NCBI GenBank assembly: GCA_015060325.1 | Contig: SUYQ01000002.1 | Coordinates: forward strand, 62,001 to 126,000 | Length of the DNA stretch: 64,000 nt | Direction of reading: 5' to 3' | DNA from: Bacteroidales bacterium | Lineage (GTDB): Bacteria; Bacteroidota; Bacteroidia; Bacteroidales; UBA932 | Shown here: in pieces, positions 53,531 to 62,949 of the stretch | How positions within the stretch are numbered: the first letter of the stretch is position 1 | Layout: every line of letters begins with the position of its first letter | Translations under genes and position numbers: made by a program | Notes under the pieces: generated by a model | Seen by the model: only the letters and a program-made list of their open reading frames with translations | Database searches by the model: none | Told to the model about the DNA's origin: nothing

Positions 53531-56284
53531 CTATCTTTTTAATTGTATGTTTATTTCTTGAACTGCTGATTTATACTGTCCGTCCCCATCCGCTTCCACG
53601 CATATGGTTATGCCTGTCCACAGACGTTTCGGGTCTTTGCCGAAATAGTCGGGATCATAGCGGAAGGTGTATTCTCCTGTCTGGATTGCAGGGCCGGAAA
53701 TGAGGACCACACGAGGGCGGACGGACGCATGGGCGTCACTGAGAGCGTTGCGTGTAGAATCCACAAACACCGGCATCAGCGTAAACTCGTCACCCTCACA
53801 TTCAGCATTGATCTTGATATGTTTGTCCGGATCATAGACGAGCATCTGTCCGTTCAGCTCGGCCGACACATACTGCATCTGCTTACCCTTATGCTCGGCA
53901 TATCTTTCCTTTGTCATGCGGACCATTTCCTCGTCCTGATACCAGAACTGCTCGTGAGGGTCGGTGGTCTCCGTACCATCTTCGAACCAGCGGGAATATC
54001 TGCATCCGCCTTCCGGACGAGGGTCGGCCAGAGCCTTGGCGATGAACGCCGCCATATACTCCTGAGTTTCCTCACACAGGTCGAAATGTCCCTTTCCGGC
54101 ATCACACAGGAATGAAATCCTACTGTCGGGATACATCATCTGGAAGGCCAGTGCCGGCAGGAGGCGTGCATCCCACCATTCGTATTCGCCCATTATCATG
54201 AGTCCGGGTATCCTGTCGATATTTCTTGTCCTGCCCCACTCCACATTTGCACGGCCGTAGCCGCACAGGTTGGTGCGCGGAGCGTCGCCATGATATGAGA
54301 TAATGCACAAGGTGCGGTCCGGATTCCATGCGGCGAAGTTCCAAGGGAATGTAGCCTGGGCTGAATGGCCGAATGGGATTACAGGCGCCGAGGCGATCTC
54401 CGGATGTTCCGTGCCATCGGCAAACCTCTGCATTATCATCTCGAATCTCTCCTGGCATCCCTCCGAGACATCCCAGTTCTGCGATCCGCGCTGGACGAAG
54501 GCCATGGCCACGCCAAGGCTGTCCATCTTCCTGCAGAAGAGGTCGCTGCGGAAAAGCACCTCTTCAGTCATATTCTGGTGGCAGTAAAGCACAGCCTTCA
54601 CCTCCTTATGACCACGAGGCAGGCGAATATATGCCCTCTCCCCCTCCTCTCCGAAGGAGAAGTCAAACTGGGCACGTCTCTTTTGAAGTTCTATGCGGTC
54701 ACGAATATAATCTGTCAGCACACGTACAGAATCGGCATCTGCATGAAGCCTGTCAAAACGAGTACCGAACGGCCCCATGGTCATCGGCCTGTCATCTTTG
54801 TCCTGATGGGCAACACAATGGAATACGAAGAAATTAATTCCAGCTTCACACAGCTTATCAACATCATCACGGAAACTTCCGAGGGTTGCAGGAATATCCG
54901 CATCCCCGGGATAAGCTGTAAAGGATTCGCATCCGATGACGGGTCTTGCTGCAGAATGACCATATCTGCTCACAAAATAGGGACGTTCTATGGTTCCATA
55001 ATGACATCGAGCCCAATACTCGCTCATCGGAAGATCAAAAGCATATCCGTACTCCTTACGGTCAAAATCACCGTTTCCATAAGGTTCGCCGGCCAGTTGC
55101 AGACCATAAGGTTCAAGCATTTCCTTGAAAGGAAGAAGATATTCATTCATAAACATGACTTCTTTCGTACGGGTCCTGCGTCCTATACCTCCAGATAGCC
55201 AATCTTTACCCTCACCCACAGTCAGATATTCCAGTCCAAGGGCCTCGGTCCAATCCTGTCCCCCTGCCTCCCAACTATCGATTAGGATGTGTGTCAATGT
55301 AGTTCCGCAATAGGGTCTCAGTTCGTCAAGTAAAGGCCTTAGAAAACGATCAAAGTGAGCCTCGATTCCAATACGTGATAGTTTATCGCATTCAAGACCG
55401 ATACCCGATTCTGCAGCCGCAGTAACAGTCTGACCGTTAGTCGTATATCCTAAGCGACGATAAGCTTTTCCTGAACCCGGTGCAGCAAGAATCTCTATTC
55501 TATCGAGATTTGTGCCCCTGTTTGCGGTAAGACGTATGTAGGCACACACTGTCTCCGGGAAGTTGAAATAGATAGGAATATCTCTAGCCTTCAATGCCGG
55601 GCCAGAAGCAACACCCAATGTGTCCCATAAAACACCATCCTTACTGGCCTCGACCAGAAGTTTTGGTGCATAATCGCGAGGCCCGTCGTGAGGATCAAGC
55701 GGTTTTTCACGCTGTCCTCTCCAAAGATTGAAACCGACTACGGGCTTTTCTCCTTCAAGAACTACAACCAGAGACTCATCTTTCTCAATACGACAAGAAA
55801 GATTTTGCATCTCATCTGCAGAATCCACCTTGAATATCTTAAGATCCTTGTAGAATCCGTGTTTATGAACAGGTACTGGCGGAGTTTTCTTTGATGACAC
55901 GCTCCATGTCAGTTGTTTCATGGATTCCTCAGGCCTTATCCATGGCCCTCCGGTAGCTGTGTAACCTGGAGAGTTATGCAGACCGAGAGTAACACCCAGA
56001 CGTTCTGCCTCACGGCAGGCATGTTTGACTGCCTCAATCCATTCTGGGGAGTTGTAATCGACAGGACCTCTTTCGATTCCTGTACATACATCGAAAATAA
56101 ATGCAAACTCAATACCGGCTTGCTTCATGTATTCCAGGTCCTTGGTGATTCCGTCCTTGGATATGTTTCCATTCATCCACATCCAATAACAGCCGGTCTG
56201 TGGATAATCAGACAACCTTTCCTGAGCATATGAGACAACCGAGCCGAACAACAGAACTATTATATAAAACAATTTCTTCATCAC
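53531..56284 (-). CDS. Glycoside hydrolase family 106-like alpha-L-rhamnosidase
   Basis: 917 residues with a signal peptide (MMKKLFYIIVLLFGSVVSYA). The N-terminal barrel start CYWMWMNGNISKDGITKDLEYMKQAGI, followed by YNSPEWIEAVKHACREAERLGVTLGLHNSPGY and GGPWIRPEESMKQLTW, is typical of GH106. Candidate acidic residues lie in ILIDSWEAGG and LAGEPYGNGDFDR. It should release L-rhamnose from rhamnogalacturonan or its fragments in the periplasm. It overlaps the GH28-like gene by 4 bp, and araB starts 3 bp after its stop. Confidence 0.9.
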   Translation of the reverse strand: MMKKLFYIIVLLFGSVVSYAQERLSDYPQTGCYWMWMNGNISKDGITKDLEYMKQAGIEFAFIFDVCTGIERGPVDYNSPEWIEAVKHACREAERLGVTLGLHNSPGYTATGGPWIRPEESMKQLTWSVSSKKTPPVPVHKHGFYKDLKIFKVDSADEMQNLSCRIEKDESLVVVLEGEKPVVGFNLWRGQREKPLDPHDGPRDYAPKLLVEASKDGVLWDTLGVASGPALKARDIPIYFNFPETVCAYIRLTANRGTNLDRIEILAAPGSGKAYRRLGYTTNGQTVTAAAESGIGLECDKLSRIGIEAHFDRFLRPLLDELRPYCGTTLTHILIDSWEAGGQDWTEALGLEYLTVGEGKDWLSGGIGRRTRTKEVMFMNEYLLPFKEMLEPYGLQLAGEPYGNGDFDRKEYGYAFDLPMSEYWARCHYGTIERPYFVSRYGHSAARPVIGCESFTAYPGDADIPATLGSFRDDVDKLCEAGINFFVFHCVAHQDKDDRPMTMGPFGTRFDRLHADADSVRVLTDYIRDRIELQKRRAQFDFSFGEEGERAYIRLPRGHKEVKAVLYCHQNMTEEVLFRSDLFCRKMDSLGVAMAFVQRGSQNWDVSEGCQERFEMIMQRFADGTEHPEIASAPVIPFGHSAQATFPWNFAAWNPDRTLCIISYHGDAPRTNLCGYGRANVEWGRTRNIDRIPGLMIMGEYEWWDARLLPALAFQMMYPDSRISFLCDAGKGHFDLCEETQEYMAAFIAKALADPRPEGGCRYSRWFEDGTETTDPHEQFWYQDEEMVRMTKERYAEHKGKQMQYVSAELNGQMLVYDPDKHIKINAECEGDEFTLMPVFVDSTRNALSDAHASVRPRVVLISGPAIQTGEYTFRYDPDYFGKDPKRLWTGITICVEADGDGQYKSAVQEINIQLKR

Positions 56285-57735
56285 TTCACAAACTCAATGT
56301 TCTCGACATGCTCGCCGACAAGGAAACGGCACATATCGCCGGTCTTGTACCATGCAGGCTTGCCCGGCATGTCGTCGGAAATCACCTGACCATTTATGAC
56401 GAGGTTCTCGAATCTGATATTTTTAACCTTACGGTCCTCGCTGTAGCCATATATTACAGACATCTCCTCTCCGGAACCATTGTAAGAGACGTTCCTGAAA
56501 GTAATATCTTCGATGCCGCGACCAGGAGCAAGGCAGTATTTCTTGTTATAGAATATTCTGATGTTGACCAGCTGTCCCTGACGGAAATCCTCGATCCTGA
56601 TATCTTCGAACAGGATATTGCGGATGAGATTTTCATCTCCGGCATTAATTGCCATACAACCCTGATAATCTATCTGCTTTTCCTTATGGTCAAGAATGTC
56701 GATATTACGGTAAGTTACATTCTCGATGATGTCCGGATTCTTGACATTTCCGTGGATACCGATCATTATCGGATGTGCCACATCCGCCCAAAGAACGCAG
56801 TTTTCCATAAGTATATTGCGAGCCGAGCCGACAAAGCCCTTCCTTGTAGCATATACGGTCATGCAGTCGTCCGAGTTGCGCGCAAAGCATCCGTCATAAT
56901 GCACATTCGACGACGCAAACACATTGAGCCCGTCGCCCCATCCATATGAACTGATGACCTTTACATTTGTTATCTTGACCCCGTCAGAACCGCCCACAGG
57001 GCACTGTGTGGATATGATTCCGTCCACCTCGACATTCTTCGAGCGCTGGACATACACACCCTCGCCCCTTCCCGACGGATGCACGATTCCTCGTCCATGG
57101 ATCTTGACGTCAGAGGCATTCACCACATGGATCGTTCCACGTACGACAGCACCTCCGGCAATGTATACGGTCTGTCCCGAAACAGGGAAAAGAGTATCTA
57201 TCTTATGAAGTCCCGGACCGAAATAGATGACATCCTTGCGCTTCCTGGCCAGCTGCTTCTCGTTCTTTATCCTGACACCGTCTATAGGGTTGTCTGTATC
57301 AAGAGCATTGGCGAAGAGATGGAGATTATGGAAAATGTCTCCGTTCACCTCGACAGAAAGGTTGCTCGGACGGTCAAGAGTGAATGTCAAAGTGCTGCCA
57401 TCGACAACAGGCTCTATTCCATATGAAAGCGGGCGCACCCTTGCTGTCTCGATCGGACCATTGTTGGAAGTCACGGAAACCTCCACCTGACCCTCAAAAT
57501 CAAAATATCCGAGCGAAGCCTTCTCGACGCAATGCTTTGTGCCGCGCACCTCGTCAACCTTGACCATGTAGGTTGGAACATCCTGCCACTCCCCTTCAGG
57601 CACACGCACCTTGACGATGAAGTCATCCTTCATCTCCACTCCGTCCGGCGCAGGATATACGGTCAATCTATTCTGAGCACCAGACGTAAGGCTGATACCA
57701 CATGCAAGAATACATAAAACCAAAAATCTTTTCAT
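56281..57735 (-). CDS. Polygalacturonase-like beta-helix glycosidase (GH28-like)
   Basis: The track uses a TTG at 57741; ATG 57735 (MKRFLVLCILACGISLTSGAQ) gives 484 residues with signal peptide. After an N-terminal beta-sandwich, a parallel beta-helix runs from about residue 180 (FPVSGQTVYIAGGAVVRGTI). The active-site region has SYGWGDGLNVFAS, ARNSDDCMTVYATRKG and IMIGIHGN, which resemble the N-D-G, D-D and G-H-G sites of family GH28 and related families. GH28 is the best guess; an exo- or oligo-acting variant is possible. It is coupled to GH106 (ATGA overlap). Confidence 0.8.
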   Translation of the reverse strand: MKRFLVLCILACGISLTSGAQNRLTVYPAPDGVEMKDDFIVKVRVPEGEWQDVPTYMVKVDEVRGTKHCVEKASLGYFDFEGQVEVSVTSNNGPIETARVRPLSYGIEPVVDGSTLTFTLDRPSNLSVEVNGDIFHNLHLFANALDTDNPIDGVRIKNEKQLARKRKDVIYFGPGLHKIDTLFPVSGQTVYIAGGAVVRGTIHVVNASDVKIHGRGIVHPSGRGEGVYVQRSKNVEVDGIISTQCPVGGSDGVKITNVKVISSYGWGDGLNVFASSNVHYDGCFARNSDDCMTVYATRKGFVGSARNILMENCVLWADVAHPIMIGIHGNVKNPDIIENVTYRNIDILDHKEKQIDYQGCMAINAGDENLIRNILFEDIRIEDFRQGQLVNIRIFYNKKYCLAPGRGIEDITFRNVSYNGSGEEMSVIYGYSEDRKVKNIRFENLVINGQVISDDMPGKPAWYKTGDMCRFLVGEHVENIEFVK

Positions 57736-57825
57736 ACACAACCATTATTTTCTGCAAAAATAGACTTTCTGCAATATCAGGTGACACGCATTTGTAACCG
57801 TTGTCGGGGTGATTTGTAACATACT

Positions 57826-59139
57826 TTACATATCCTCGATTGACAATCCCTTCAATTCAAATTGGTATTGTTTGAAATCAGATTTGGGAAGAGCTTCGAC
57901 TTTCGCTTCAAGTTCGCTCATGCTTATTTTCTTCGAATTACGTTTGATCTCTGCCGCCACAGCCGTATGGTCAAACTCATTCAAGGCAATCATATCGATT
58001 TCATTCAGACCTTTGCGATCCCACCAGTTACCGACCTGAGTATATATGCCGGTTTCCATTGTCTTTGCCTGAAAATACTGCTCCAAGGTCCTTCCGCTGA
58101 ACTGCTCGTAATTCTTGCCGATATTCTGCCGGATCAGAGCAAACTGCTGGCGTTCTATCAGAGACTGGTAAGGACAAATGAACCTGAACCAGAAGCGAAG
58201 GAACTGATCCGAAATCTCATACGCCGTAATCTTACTGTTAGGCTTTGCCAAAATAGGTTTCATACGAGAAATCATATTATAGTTCTTCTCAAGATTCTGA
58301 AGATAGACACCCATATCCTTCTGCATCGCACCATCTATATCCCCTCGTCGGGTCATACCCTCCGCAATCATCTGAAGTATTGAGAAATAGGTGGTACCCT
58401 CATCGCTGAACTCCTGGTTTACAATATCTCTTCCCTCTGTAAGGAAATACGAGTCCTGACGACATACATAGTTGAGCATCTTTTCCTTAGTATAACACTG
58501 AGCATCCATCAGGAGCTCTACATACTTTGCCACTCCTCCTGTAATCATATACAGGCACAAAAGGTCCTCATTGCTGTAGTTCGGGGAGTGATCTGCCATG
58601 ATCTCCTTAAGAACAGCAATAGTAAACGGTCTCAGGGTAAACTTGGAAGTAGGCCTTCCATACAGAGGTTCATTCTCATCCTCAAAAATCCTTTTCATCA
58701 GAGACTGAATGCTACCCGAGACAATCAGATTCAGCTTTGACTCTGTGTGATATCTGTCCCACAAATCCTGAATCTCACTGAAAATTGCCGGATTGATCTT
58801 ATGCAATGTCTGGAACTCATCGAAAACCACAGTAAAATGGCGGTTCACAGATTCACGCATAATTACCTCAAACAGGTCTCTGAAATGCGTAAGATTGCCA
58901 TAAACATGTATTCCCAACTGATCCTCCAGACTCATCTGCAGCTTTCTGCACAATACAGCCTCATTATCCTTCGATATAAACAGGTAAGCATACTCACGTC
59001 CATCCATAGCATGCGTAATCAACGACGTTTTTCCCACACGTCTTCGTCCCATAAGAACCGTGAATACCGCACTCCTTTCAGCCTGTGCTTCATTCTCCTG
59101 AAGAATCTGCATCTCATTGACTCTGTCGTAGAACCTCAT
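57826..59139 (-). CDS. ATPase with DUF234-like C-terminal domain
   Basis: ATG 59139 (MRFYDRVNEMQILQENEAQA) is the family start, giving 437 residues. Walker A is GRRRVGKTSL, Walker B is FTVVFDEFQ. The middle region YMITGGVAKYVELL and the C-terminal DUF234-type domain (GRTLEQYFQ, WWDRKGLNEIDMIALNE, AVAAEIKRNSKK) complete an archaeal-ATPase-family protein with a restriction-nuclease-like end (D, E-x-K). Its job is unknown. A 17-bp tandem duplication (ATAAATGACAATTAATA) lies directly upstream. It interrupts the glycan cluster. Confidence 0.88.
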   Translation of the reverse strand: MRFYDRVNEMQILQENEAQAERSAVFTVLMGRRRVGKTSLITHAMDGREYAYLFISKDNEAVLCRKLQMSLEDQLGIHVYGNLTHFRDLFEVIMRESVNRHFTVVFDEFQTLHKINPAIFSEIQDLWDRYHTESKLNLIVSGSIQSLMKRIFEDENEPLYGRPTSKFTLRPFTIAVLKEIMADHSPNYSNEDLLCLYMITGGVAKYVELLMDAQCYTKEKMLNYVCRQDSYFLTEGRDIVNQEFSDEGTTYFSILQMIAEGMTRRGDIDGAMQKDMGVYLQNLEKNYNMISRMKPILAKPNSKITAYEISDQFLRFWFRFICPYQSLIERQQFALIRQNIGKNYEQFSGRTLEQYFQAKTMETGIYTQVGNWWDRKGLNEIDMIALNEFDHTAVAAEIKRNSKKISMSELEAKVEALPKSDFKQYQFELKGLSIEDM

Positions 59140-59228
59140 AATATAAATGACAATTAATATAAATGACAATTAATATAACTATGCAATATTACAAAGATTT
59201 CTTATTTATTGCAAGTTTATTTAACGCA

Positions 59229-59346
59229 GGACACCGCTTGTGCGACTTTTGAACGATTTCTGCACAAGCGGTGACCAAAATATGCATTTCTGATGCGAAA
59301 ATCAATATCGCTTGGGCGGGTTTTAGCCGAAAGTCGCCCAAGCTGT
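59229..59346. repeat. Partial third relative of the 460-bp element
   Basis: ACACCGCTTGTGCGAC ... GCACAAGCGGTGACC, then TATGCATTTCTGATGCGAAAA and ATCGCTTGGGCGGG ... GCCCAAGC. It follows the same order as the first ~100 bp of the 460-bp element (CGCTTG stem, TGCATTTTCAGCATA core, second CGCTTG stem) with diverged sequence. Confidence 0.65.
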
Positions 59347-59349
59347 GTT

Positions 59350-60546
59350 TCATAGGTTCTTCAGACGAAGGAGGGCTTCGATGTAGTAGTAGTCGGCGTA
59401 GATGATCGAGTAGTCGATCTCGGAGCCGGCAGGGCGATGGCCTGTCGAGTGGAGGAGGAACGACGGGTTGATGTCACCGGAACGATAATTCGAGTGGAGG
59501 GATTCAAGCATCGCCTTTGCATCGTCGAGATATTTCTGTCCCTTGTCGCCTTCGACATATCCTGAAAGTTCGATCAAGGCAGAAGCCACGACTGCCGCTG
59601 CAGAAGCATCCTTCGAAGCATTCGGAATCATAGGATCGTTGAAGTCCCAGTAAGGCACCATATCCTCAGGAAGGCCTTTGAGATAGACATCGGTCACCTT
59701 GCATGCAAAATCAAGATAGCGTGGGTCCTTGGTGAACCTGTAGCACATTGTATATCCGTAGATGGCCCACGATTGGCCACGGGCCCACATTGTATCGTCG
59801 GCATATCCCTGATGGGTGCATCCGCGCATGAACTCGCCAGTCTCCGCATCATATACAGCCACATGGTAGCAGCTGCCGTCCTCACGGAAATGATATTTCA
59901 TGGTAGTGTCTGCATGGGCGATGGCAATGTCCCTCAGCTCTGGCCTTCCACCATTCTCAGCAGCCCAGAAAAGGGTCTCGAGGTTGATCATGTTGTCCAT
60001 GATGGTGTTATGACCGCCGAATGTCGGAACCTCACGAGGCCATGAGAGCATAGTTCCCACTGCAGGGTTGTACAGTTCGGAAAGACGCTCCGCTGTCGCT
60101 ATGATGATATCCTTGTAGCGCTCGTCACCTGTGAGCCTGTATCCGTTTCCGTAGCTGCAGAACATGATGAAGCCAAGGTCATGGTCATATGCCGGCTGCT
60201 GGGAAAGGAACTCCAGCACCTCGGTATAACCTTTGGCAGCCTCAAGAATCGACTCGTCCTGAGAATATTCATAGGCATACCATAGGATTCCAGGCCAGAA
60301 ACCCTCAGTCCACAGTTCCTTTGACACAGGACGCTGATGCCATACGGAATCCCCCGGGGCTATGTTGCGCGGAGACATCATGTAGTCATACGGCTGAAGC
60401 ATTTCCAGAGACCGTTCTGTCTGGGAAATGCAATAATCCAGAGCTTCATCTGCGAAAGCAGCTGCAGGTTCAGATGTCTTTGGATAACATGCGGCTATTA
60501 TCAGAGCGCATGGAAGACACATCAGGATAGTCTTGATTCGTATCAT
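59350..60546 (-). CDS. Glycoside hydrolase family 88 lipoprotein (unsaturated uronyl hydrolase)
   Basis: 398 residues; lipobox IIAAC (about Cys20). The (alpha/alpha)6-barrel landmarks of GH88 are present: WTEGFWPGILWYAYE, THQGYADDTMWARGQSWAIYGY and the catalytic Asp region IMDNMINLETLFWAA. It removes delta-4,5-unsaturated uronic acids from the ends of lyase products, which matches the lyase-like gene just upstream. It overlaps that gene by one base (TAATG). Confidence 0.92.
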   Translation of the reverse strand: MIRIKTILMCLPCALIIAACYPKTSEPAAAFADEALDYCISQTERSLEMLQPYDYMMSPRNIAPGDSVWHQRPVSKELWTEGFWPGILWYAYEYSQDESILEAAKGYTEVLEFLSQQPAYDHDLGFIMFCSYGNGYRLTGDERYKDIIIATAERLSELYNPAVGTMLSWPREVPTFGGHNTIMDNMINLETLFWAAENGGRPELRDIAIAHADTTMKYHFREDGSCYHVAVYDAETGEFMRGCTHQGYADDTMWARGQSWAIYGYTMCYRFTKDPRYLDFACKVTDVYLKGLPEDMVPYWDFNDPMIPNASKDASAAAVVASALIELSGYVEGDKGQKYLDDAKAMLESLHSNYRSGDINPSFLLHSTGHRPAGSEIDYSIIYADYYYIEALLRLKNL

Positions 60547-62894
60547 TATTTCTTTTGCTTGATTATCTTTTTACCATTGATCTTGAGGTAGGTTCCGCGT
60601 GAGATGAACTTCCTGCCTTCAGACACAAAGCAGAGCCTTGCATCCGTCTCGATGCCGTCATACGACATCTTCATATCCTTATCTGACGAGAAGATATAAT
60701 TCACACTTCCGTCAGAGAGAGTGATCTTTATTCCCACATACCCTTCTCCGAAATACTCCACTGAAGCCACAGACTTCACATCGCCCGTCGCATATGGCTG
60801 ATAAACAGCCACAAACGGCCTGTCCCAAGCCTCTCCATACTGTCTTGCGACATATGTCTGGCATGGAGTATTCTTAATATCATACGGCATAGGAGTGCGT
60901 GTCAGAGCATCGATCATCGGCGAGTATGCCTGGAAGATACGTCTCTCCTCCTCGCCCTTCATCCACATCTTCATTCCCGCCTTGGTTCCGTCAGGACATG
61001 TCATCGTGAAGCATCCTTCCACATCATCTGCGCTCAGCGCAGCTCTCTTGTTCCATATGTATGAATATGCATACAGATGGGCTCCGGCAAACGCCAGTTC
61101 CTCGGTCGGTTCAAGGTCCATGTTAAGGGTGAAGTCCTGACCTATGTTGTGATAGAAATAGTCATGGGTCTCGTCCTTTCCGTCCTGACGGCGCGAGCGG
61201 AAGATATCCACATAGTATCCGCATTCAGGGTCCTCTGTGACCATCAGCAGCTGCCGGAGCTGGTCAGACTGCGTCTCCGGCTCGAGGAAACTGAATTCTC
61301 CGAACATCAGCCCCTCCTCATAGTCCTTCTCTTCCGGCAGAGGATAACAGTCCACAAGCTTCATAGGATGATGCGACTCCATCACTGGGTATGAAGACAC
61401 GCCGTCCACGCACACTGTGTTGTGCGCCGGGAACTGCGAATAGAATTCAAGGTAGTCGAAGGTCGTATATCCCGCTCCGCGGCCAAGGTCCGGAGCCTGG
61501 ATGTAGCCCTTTCCGTAAAGCTCCATCGAGATGCCGTTGGCATGCATATGATTGCCCTCGGAACCGACCACGCTCATCAGAAGGCTGTTCTGCGGATCGT
61601 TGCCGCTTCTTGCCACGAACCAGCTTACATCTTCCGACCAGAATGTAGGAGTCTGATATTCAGGATAATCCTCCGGTGAGATAGTCTCAAGGAACTTAAA
61701 GTCCGCCTTCAATGGACCGTAGTGGCCGTCGCCCCAGCAGACAGAGTGGCCGTTAGGCATCACATACTGCGGCAGGGCCTTTGCGGCCTTCGCCAGGATC
61801 GGATAGGTCTCCACCAGGTTGATTCCTGTGGTCCTGTGAAGCATATGGGCGAACGAGTCGAACTCTCCAAGAACCATTGTAGAATAGCCAGGAGACTCTT
61901 TCCAGAGGCCTGTATGCTTGTCAAAGCCGTAGTCTATCATCTTGCCGATGGACCACTGTCTGATGCTGTCTTCGTTAAGGATATAGTTTATGTAGTAGTT
62001 TCTTCCCTTGCCGTCCGCATAGGCTTCATTGTCACCGAGAACAAGGGCTATGCGGAGGATGAACTGAGCCTGGATGAGGTTCCAGTTGTTCTGTGGAACG
62101 CCTCCTGCTATGATCACATCCGCCCATTTGCGGAATGCGTCGTCGTAGATGCCCATCTTCTCCGGGCGTGCTCCGGCCAGGTAATCGTGCAGGTAATCAT
62201 AGCACTCTGTCGCCGGCATCACGATGTTTTCGTGGATGACTTCAAAACTGGTGAGTCCCACAAGGGTCTGCTGATGACCGTGATTCAGGTCAATCGGAAC
62301 TTCACGATAATAAAGTCCGGTCATGTATGTGTCAAAGATGTCTGACGCGAACTTTGCATATTTTTCATCGCCTGTAAGCCACCATATGCGGGCCGCGTCA
62401 CGGGCCAGCTCCATGATGGTGATGTTGGTTCCGCAGACCTGCGTTCCTGCTTCACGCGGATCCACCCACTCCATCTCGCCTGTAGTCCTGTTGCGAAGCC
62501 ACAGGCCAAGGGAGTCCTGATAAGGCTTGGTCTCTTCGAGAGAAGGCCTTGCATAGGCTGTCTGGCCGCCTCTGTTGGCAGGATAGCGGACTGTAGGCAC
62601 AGGAGCGTATCCTTCCACATGGTCGAGAGTCTCGCCCTTGATGTATATCACTGATGCATGACTCTTCCAATGCATCTGCAGACGGCTTACTATCCACTCC
62701 GGATCGTCCACATGCTGATTTACGTATCTGTCAACCTTGGCATGTGCCTTTGCGAGAGATTTCTGCTCGGAAGCGGTCTCACGGTCGGTCATGCGAGGAT
62801 ATTCCGCCTGAAGAGCGGGTATCTGAAGGTCCTGGGCCTCTGCGGACATTCCGTAGAGGAGGGCCATGGCGAGTATGATGGGTTTTATTTTCAT
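60546..62894 (-). CDS. Heparinase II/III-fold polysaccharide lyase-like protein
   Basis: 782 residues; signal peptide MKIKPIILAMALLYGMSAEA. An alpha/alpha toroid (residues about 30-400, LARDAARIWWLTGDEKYAKFASDIFDTYMTGLYY, PQNNWNLIQAQFILRIA) precedes a C-terminal beta-sandwich with SVVGSEGNHMHANGISMELYGKG, the heparinase II/III hallmark. Its place beside GH88, GH106 and GH127 suggests a pectic or arabinogalactan-type uronide substrate, not heparin; this is inference. Confidence 0.85.
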   Translation of the reverse strand: MKIKPIILAMALLYGMSAEAQDLQIPALQAEYPRMTDRETASEQKSLAKAHAKVDRYVNQHVDDPEWIVSRLQMHWKSHASVIYIKGETLDHVEGYAPVPTVRYPANRGGQTAYARPSLEETKPYQDSLGLWLRNRTTGEMEWVDPREAGTQVCGTNITIMELARDAARIWWLTGDEKYAKFASDIFDTYMTGLYYREVPIDLNHGHQQTLVGLTSFEVIHENIVMPATECYDYLHDYLAGARPEKMGIYDDAFRKWADVIIAGGVPQNNWNLIQAQFILRIALVLGDNEAYADGKGRNYYINYILNEDSIRQWSIGKMIDYGFDKHTGLWKESPGYSTMVLGEFDSFAHMLHRTTGINLVETYPILAKAAKALPQYVMPNGHSVCWGDGHYGPLKADFKFLETISPEDYPEYQTPTFWSEDVSWFVARSGNDPQNSLLMSVVGSEGNHMHANGISMELYGKGYIQAPDLGRGAGYTTFDYLEFYSQFPAHNTVCVDGVSSYPVMESHHPMKLVDCYPLPEEKDYEEGLMFGEFSFLEPETQSDQLRQLLMVTEDPECGYYVDIFRSRRQDGKDETHDYFYHNIGQDFTLNMDLEPTEELAFAGAHLYAYSYIWNKRAALSADDVEGCFTMTCPDGTKAGMKMWMKGEEERRIFQAYSPMIDALTRTPMPYDIKNTPCQTYVARQYGEAWDRPFVAVYQPYATGDVKSVASVEYFGEGYVGIKITLSDGSVNYIFSSDKDMKMSYDGIETDARLCFVSEGRKFISRGTYLKINGKKIIKQKK

Positions 62895-62906
62895 ATTCGG
62901 TTATAT

Positions 62907-62947
62907 AGATTTCTCGACTCAGACCTTCGGTCTTCGCTCGAAATGAC
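62907..62947 (-). repeat. Hairpin repeat with five-bp apical stem
   Basis: On the minus strand: ATTTC-GA-GC-GA-AGACC-GAA-GGTCT-GA-G(T)C-GA-GAAAT. The apical stem differs completely from GC/GC copies yet is perfectly complementary. It lies between the GH127 stop and the lyase-like start. Confidence 0.88.
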
Positions 62948-62949
62948 AA

